This document shows positions 62,045 to 64,000 of a stretch of 64,000 nt of DNA, piece by piece. The DNA is taken from positions 149,710-213,709 of the forward strand of contig JBJXDZ010000122.1 of the NCBI GenBank assembly GCA_046154645.1, read 5' to 3'. The DNA comes from Ga0077555 sp046154645 (GTDB lineage Bacteria; Pseudomonadota; Alphaproteobacteria; Rhizobiales; Hyphomicrobiaceae). The notes below the pieces were generated by a model. That model was not told where the DNA came from, searched no databases, and worked only from the letters and a program-made list of their open reading frames with translations. The first letter of the stretch is position 1. Each line of letters begins with the position of its first letter. Position numbers and translations under genes: made by a program.

Positions 62045-62393
62045 CCGGCGGGCAAAGCTGTTCTGGGACATACTGAATTGCGGTACGGCTATCCAATCCT
62101 TCCTCCGGGACCAAACAATCGAGGATTATCGCAACAACTTGATGCTGCGCTCGGCCGTGGAGCGCCAGTTCGAAATCATTGGCGAGGCCTTGCGGCGGCT
62201 CGAACTACTGGACGCTCCGCTCCTCTATCGCATCAGCGACGCACGGCGGATCATTGACTTCCGCAACGCTATTTCACATGGCTACGATGGCGTTGATGAT
62301 GCGATCGTCTGGCAAGTGATTTCCGAAAAGCTTCCCGTCTTGATGACAGAAGTCCGTGCCTTACTCGCCGAAGTCGCTCCGCCCAGCTCCTGA
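62037..62393 (+). CDS. hepT: HepT-like HEPN (DUF86) toxin
   Basis: The 118-residue helical protein has the HEPN RNase motif in FRNAISHGYDG, which fits RX4HXY with the Tyr that MntA AMPylates. The N-terminal helices (RRAKLFWDILNCGTAIQSFL, RSAVERQFEIIGEALRRLE) match the DUF86 family. Its expected role is RNA cleavage after release from MntA. The ATG at 62037 overlaps the mntA stop, as in most such pairs. Confidence 0.9.
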   Translation: MVDRRAKLFWDILNCGTAIQSFLRDQTIEDYRNNLMLRSAVERQFEIIGEALRRLELLDAPLLYRISDARRIIDFRNAISHGYDGVDDAIVWQVISEKLPVLMTEVRALLAEVAPPSS

Positions 62394-62492
62394 GCGAGCG
62401 GCTCACCTCCCTGCAGGCAAGCCCATTGGCAGCGAGCCCTGGCCCGGCATAGGATGAGGAACGCCAACAGCTGATCCATCCGCGGAGGCCCC

Positions 62493-63425
62493 ATGTCCCA
62501 GCGCTCCAACGAACGCATTGCCTACTTCAACGGCAAGTACGTGCCCGAATCCGAGGTGCGCGTGCCATTTCGCGACCGCAGCTTCCTCTATGGCGACGGC
62601 TGCTTCGACATGACCCGCACATTCAACGGCACGCCGTTTCGCGTCGAGGAGCACATCGAACGCTTCTACCGGTCGCTGGCCTATCTGCGCATCGACACCG
62701 GCATGAAGCCGAAAGAGATGATGGAGGTGACGCACGAGGTGGTGAAGCGCAACGCACACCTGCTGGCCAAGGGCGAGGACTGGTGGGTGGGACAGCGCGT
62801 CTCGCGCGGCGTCAAGAGCGTCGGCGATGGTATGGACCCATGGGAGCACATGGGGCCGAACGTGGTGGTCGACTGCATGCCGCTGCCGTTCAAGACGCGG
62901 GCGCCGCATTATCGTGATGGCATTCGCGTCATCGTGCCGTCCGTGCGCCGCACACCGCCTGGCTCGCTGTCCCCACGCGTCAAGACGCACAACTATCTCA
63001 ACATGATCATGGGCGAGCTCGAGGTGAAGGACCGCGACCCTGAGGCATGGGGTGTGCTGCTCGACGAGAACGGCAACCTGTGCGAGGGCATCGGCTCCAA
63101 CATCTTCGTAGTCAAGGACGGACGTATCTCGACGCCGCTCGGCAAGTATGTGCTGGAGGGCATTTCGCGGCAGACGGTGATGGAGCTGGCACGGCAGGAA
63201 GGCTTTGAGCTGGTCGAGCGCGACATCGATCTCTACGACGCCTACACGGCCGACGAGGTTTTTCTGACGTCCACCAGCCTGTGCCTGTGCCCGGTGGTAA
63301 AGGTCAATCACGCCGTAATCGGCGACGGCAAGGTGCCGGGCCCTGTCGCGAAGAAACTGCTTGGCGCCTACTCGAAGCTCGTCGGTTGCGATATCGAGGG
63401 GCAATACCTGAAGCATCTGGGGTGA
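62493..63425 (+). CDS. Class IV PLP aminotransferase (BCAT/D-amino-acid aminotransferase-like)
   Basis: This 310-residue aminotransferase has VPFRDRSFLYGDGCFDMTRT at the start, the PLP lysine in SPRVKTHNYLNMIMGELEVK, ENGNLCEGIGSNIFVVKDG and LTSTSLCLCPVVKVN. The fold is shared by branched-chain aminotransferase, D-amino-acid aminotransferase and 4-amino-4-deoxychorismate lyase. The Lys region is closest to BCAT-like transaminases, but specificity cannot be fixed. It stands alone between the toxin pair and the truncated methyltransferase. Confidence 0.87.
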   Translation: MSQRSNERIAYFNGKYVPESEVRVPFRDRSFLYGDGCFDMTRTFNGTPFRVEEHIERFYRSLAYLRIDTGMKPKEMMEVTHEVVKRNAHLLAKGEDWWVGQRVSRGVKSVGDGMDPWEHMGPNVVVDCMPLPFKTRAPHYRDGIRVIVPSVRRTPPGSLSPRVKTHNYLNMIMGELEVKDRDPEAWGVLLDENGNLCEGIGSNIFVVKDGRISTPLGKYVLEGISRQTVMELARQEGFELVERDIDLYDAYTADEVFLTSTSLCLCPVVKVNHAVIGDGKVPGPVAKKLLGAYSKLVGCDIEGQYLKHLG

Positions 63426-63530
63426 GGCGCGACGTTCCGCGCGAGGCCACGTGCGGGCACACCAGCGGTGGCGAGCTTCCGCTCGTTACTGACTGCCAGC
63501 ACGTTCGGCGACTGATCGGCCAACCGATGC

Positions 63531-63875
63531 CTACGACTTTCCCGCCACGACGAAGATCCGGGCATCCTTGCGGCCGGAGCCATGGCGCTCGCGCGCGAGA
63601 ATGGTGAAGCCCGCGCCTGCAATCTCTGCTTCGAGTTGAGATGCCCGAAAGGATGAAACATAGGGTGCCTTCCCGAGCCAGCGCATGAGCGGCACCAACA
63701 CGGGTACCGCGACCCGGATCACTGGGTTCATTTCCGACAAACAAGGCGTCTTCGAGATCAGCAGTCCATCCGGTTTCAACTGGCGGTGGATGGCGGCCAG
63801 CGCCGCAGATCGATCGGGGAGCAAATGCAACAGATTGAACGCCAGCACGGCCGCGAATGTGCCGTCGGGACCCAT
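63531..63875 (-). pseudogene. 5'-truncated SAM-dependent methyltransferase
   Basis: The 114 residues that remain start inside the domain at FAAVLAFNLLHLLPD (motif IV region) and go on through QLKPDGLLISKTPCLSEMNP and a C-terminal beta hairpin ending IFVVAGKS. Motif I (the GxGxG SAM loop) and the first ~80 residues of the family are missing. The break coincides with TGTCAAC at 63877, a probable IS end. The gene is therefore most likely inactive. Confidence 0.75.
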
Positions 63876-63876
63876 C

Positions 63877-64000
63877 TGTCAACGCCGGAGCAAAATTGCA
63901 TCGGCTGGCCGGAGCAATAATCCATCAGTCTTGAACGCAAGAAGGCCCCCGCGCGCGGGGGCCTTCTTGCGTTCGCGTTGTCTTTTTCAGCCCCGCTCTT
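63877..64000. mobile_element. Probable IS21-like insertion-sequence terminus, partial
   Basis: The sequence begins TGTCAAC at the point where the methyltransferase is cut. It carries two copies of GCCGGAGCAA (63884-63893 and 63908-63917), 24 bases apart, like the multiple terminal repeats of IS21-family elements. No transposase gene lies inside the window, so the element, if complete, continues to the right. Confidence 0.45.
63933..63974. terminator. Perfect 42-bp palindrome, probable terminator
   Basis: Two 21-base arms pair perfectly with no unpaired spacer in DNA (a few bases would loop in RNA). The core is GC-rich (GGCCCCCGCG). A T-rich stretch (TCTTTTTC) follows about six bases to the right, so it could end a rightward transcript. 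Confidence 0.6.

Overview
The window looks like chromosomal DNA of a high-GC alphaproteobacterium. Three things point that way: the gene order dapF-mtaB-ftsY-yciB, a suf operon led by an Rrf2 regulator with an Irr-type iron box in its promoter, and many small solute-transport genes for carboxylates. A genus cannot be named from the sequence alone; Hyphomicrobiales or Reyranella-like lineages would fit. No rRNA, tRNA, CRISPR array or complete mobile element was seen. The only mobile-DNA trace is a probable insertion-sequence end at the right edge.

Layout. 1-6.7 kb: assorted leftward metabolic and hypothetical genes (an NDP-forming acyl-CoA synthetase cut by the window edge, a VOC protein, a secreted protein, a cyclase-family hydrolase, a DUF937 protein, a PQQ-type sugar dehydrogenase and a methyltransferase). 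6.7-11.5 kb: a rightward housekeeping operon, dapF, mtaB, ftsY and two tandem YciB-family genes. 11.6-14.3 kb: MarR and TetR regulators and a PspA/YiaAB envelope-stress pair behind a promoter that carries three copies of a 13-bp operator.

14.3-26.4 kb holds the most unusual content. It encodes a membrane-anchored Ser/Thr kinase with a periplasmic-type WD40 propeller, two FHA proteins and a PP2C phosphatase. On the opposite strand is a 1183-residue membrane-anchored double-AAA+ (Hsp100/Clp-like) protein. The tail of that protein resembles a class I peptide chain release factor, but the GGQ catalytic region is missing. A lipoprotein and a 2-oxoglutarate oxygenase lie just upstream of it. Together they suggest a phospho-regulated, membrane-associated protein-remodelling system rather than a type VI secretion system, since no structural T6SS gene is present.

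26.7-43.7 kb is a transport and catabolic region: a MetX-like acyltransferase/hydrolase, an AEC permease, a YfcG-like GST and a DapA-family aldolase. These are followed by seven consecutive TctC/Bug-type binding proteins feeding one TctB-TctA permease, then a nitrilase-family amidohydrolase, an RraA-family protein and a DadA-like oxidase. 43.7-47.5 kb is a zinc locus: zevB-zevA and znuA diverge from a region with a Zur-box palindrome, next to a SoxS-like thioredoxin. 47.6-52.5 kb carries der, a Cys-rich exported protein, holC, two tandem methyltransferases, an unknown gene and an EVE-domain protein.

52.6-60.7 kb is one leftward iron-sulfur assembly operon: Rrf2 regulator, cysteine desulfurase, sufB, two small unknown genes, sufC, sufD, sufS and sufT. 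A recognisable promoter and an Irr-like box precede it. 61-64 kb carries an alpha/beta hydrolase, an MntA-HepT toxin-antitoxin pair, a class IV aminotransferase and a 5'-truncated methyltransferase abutting the probable IS end.
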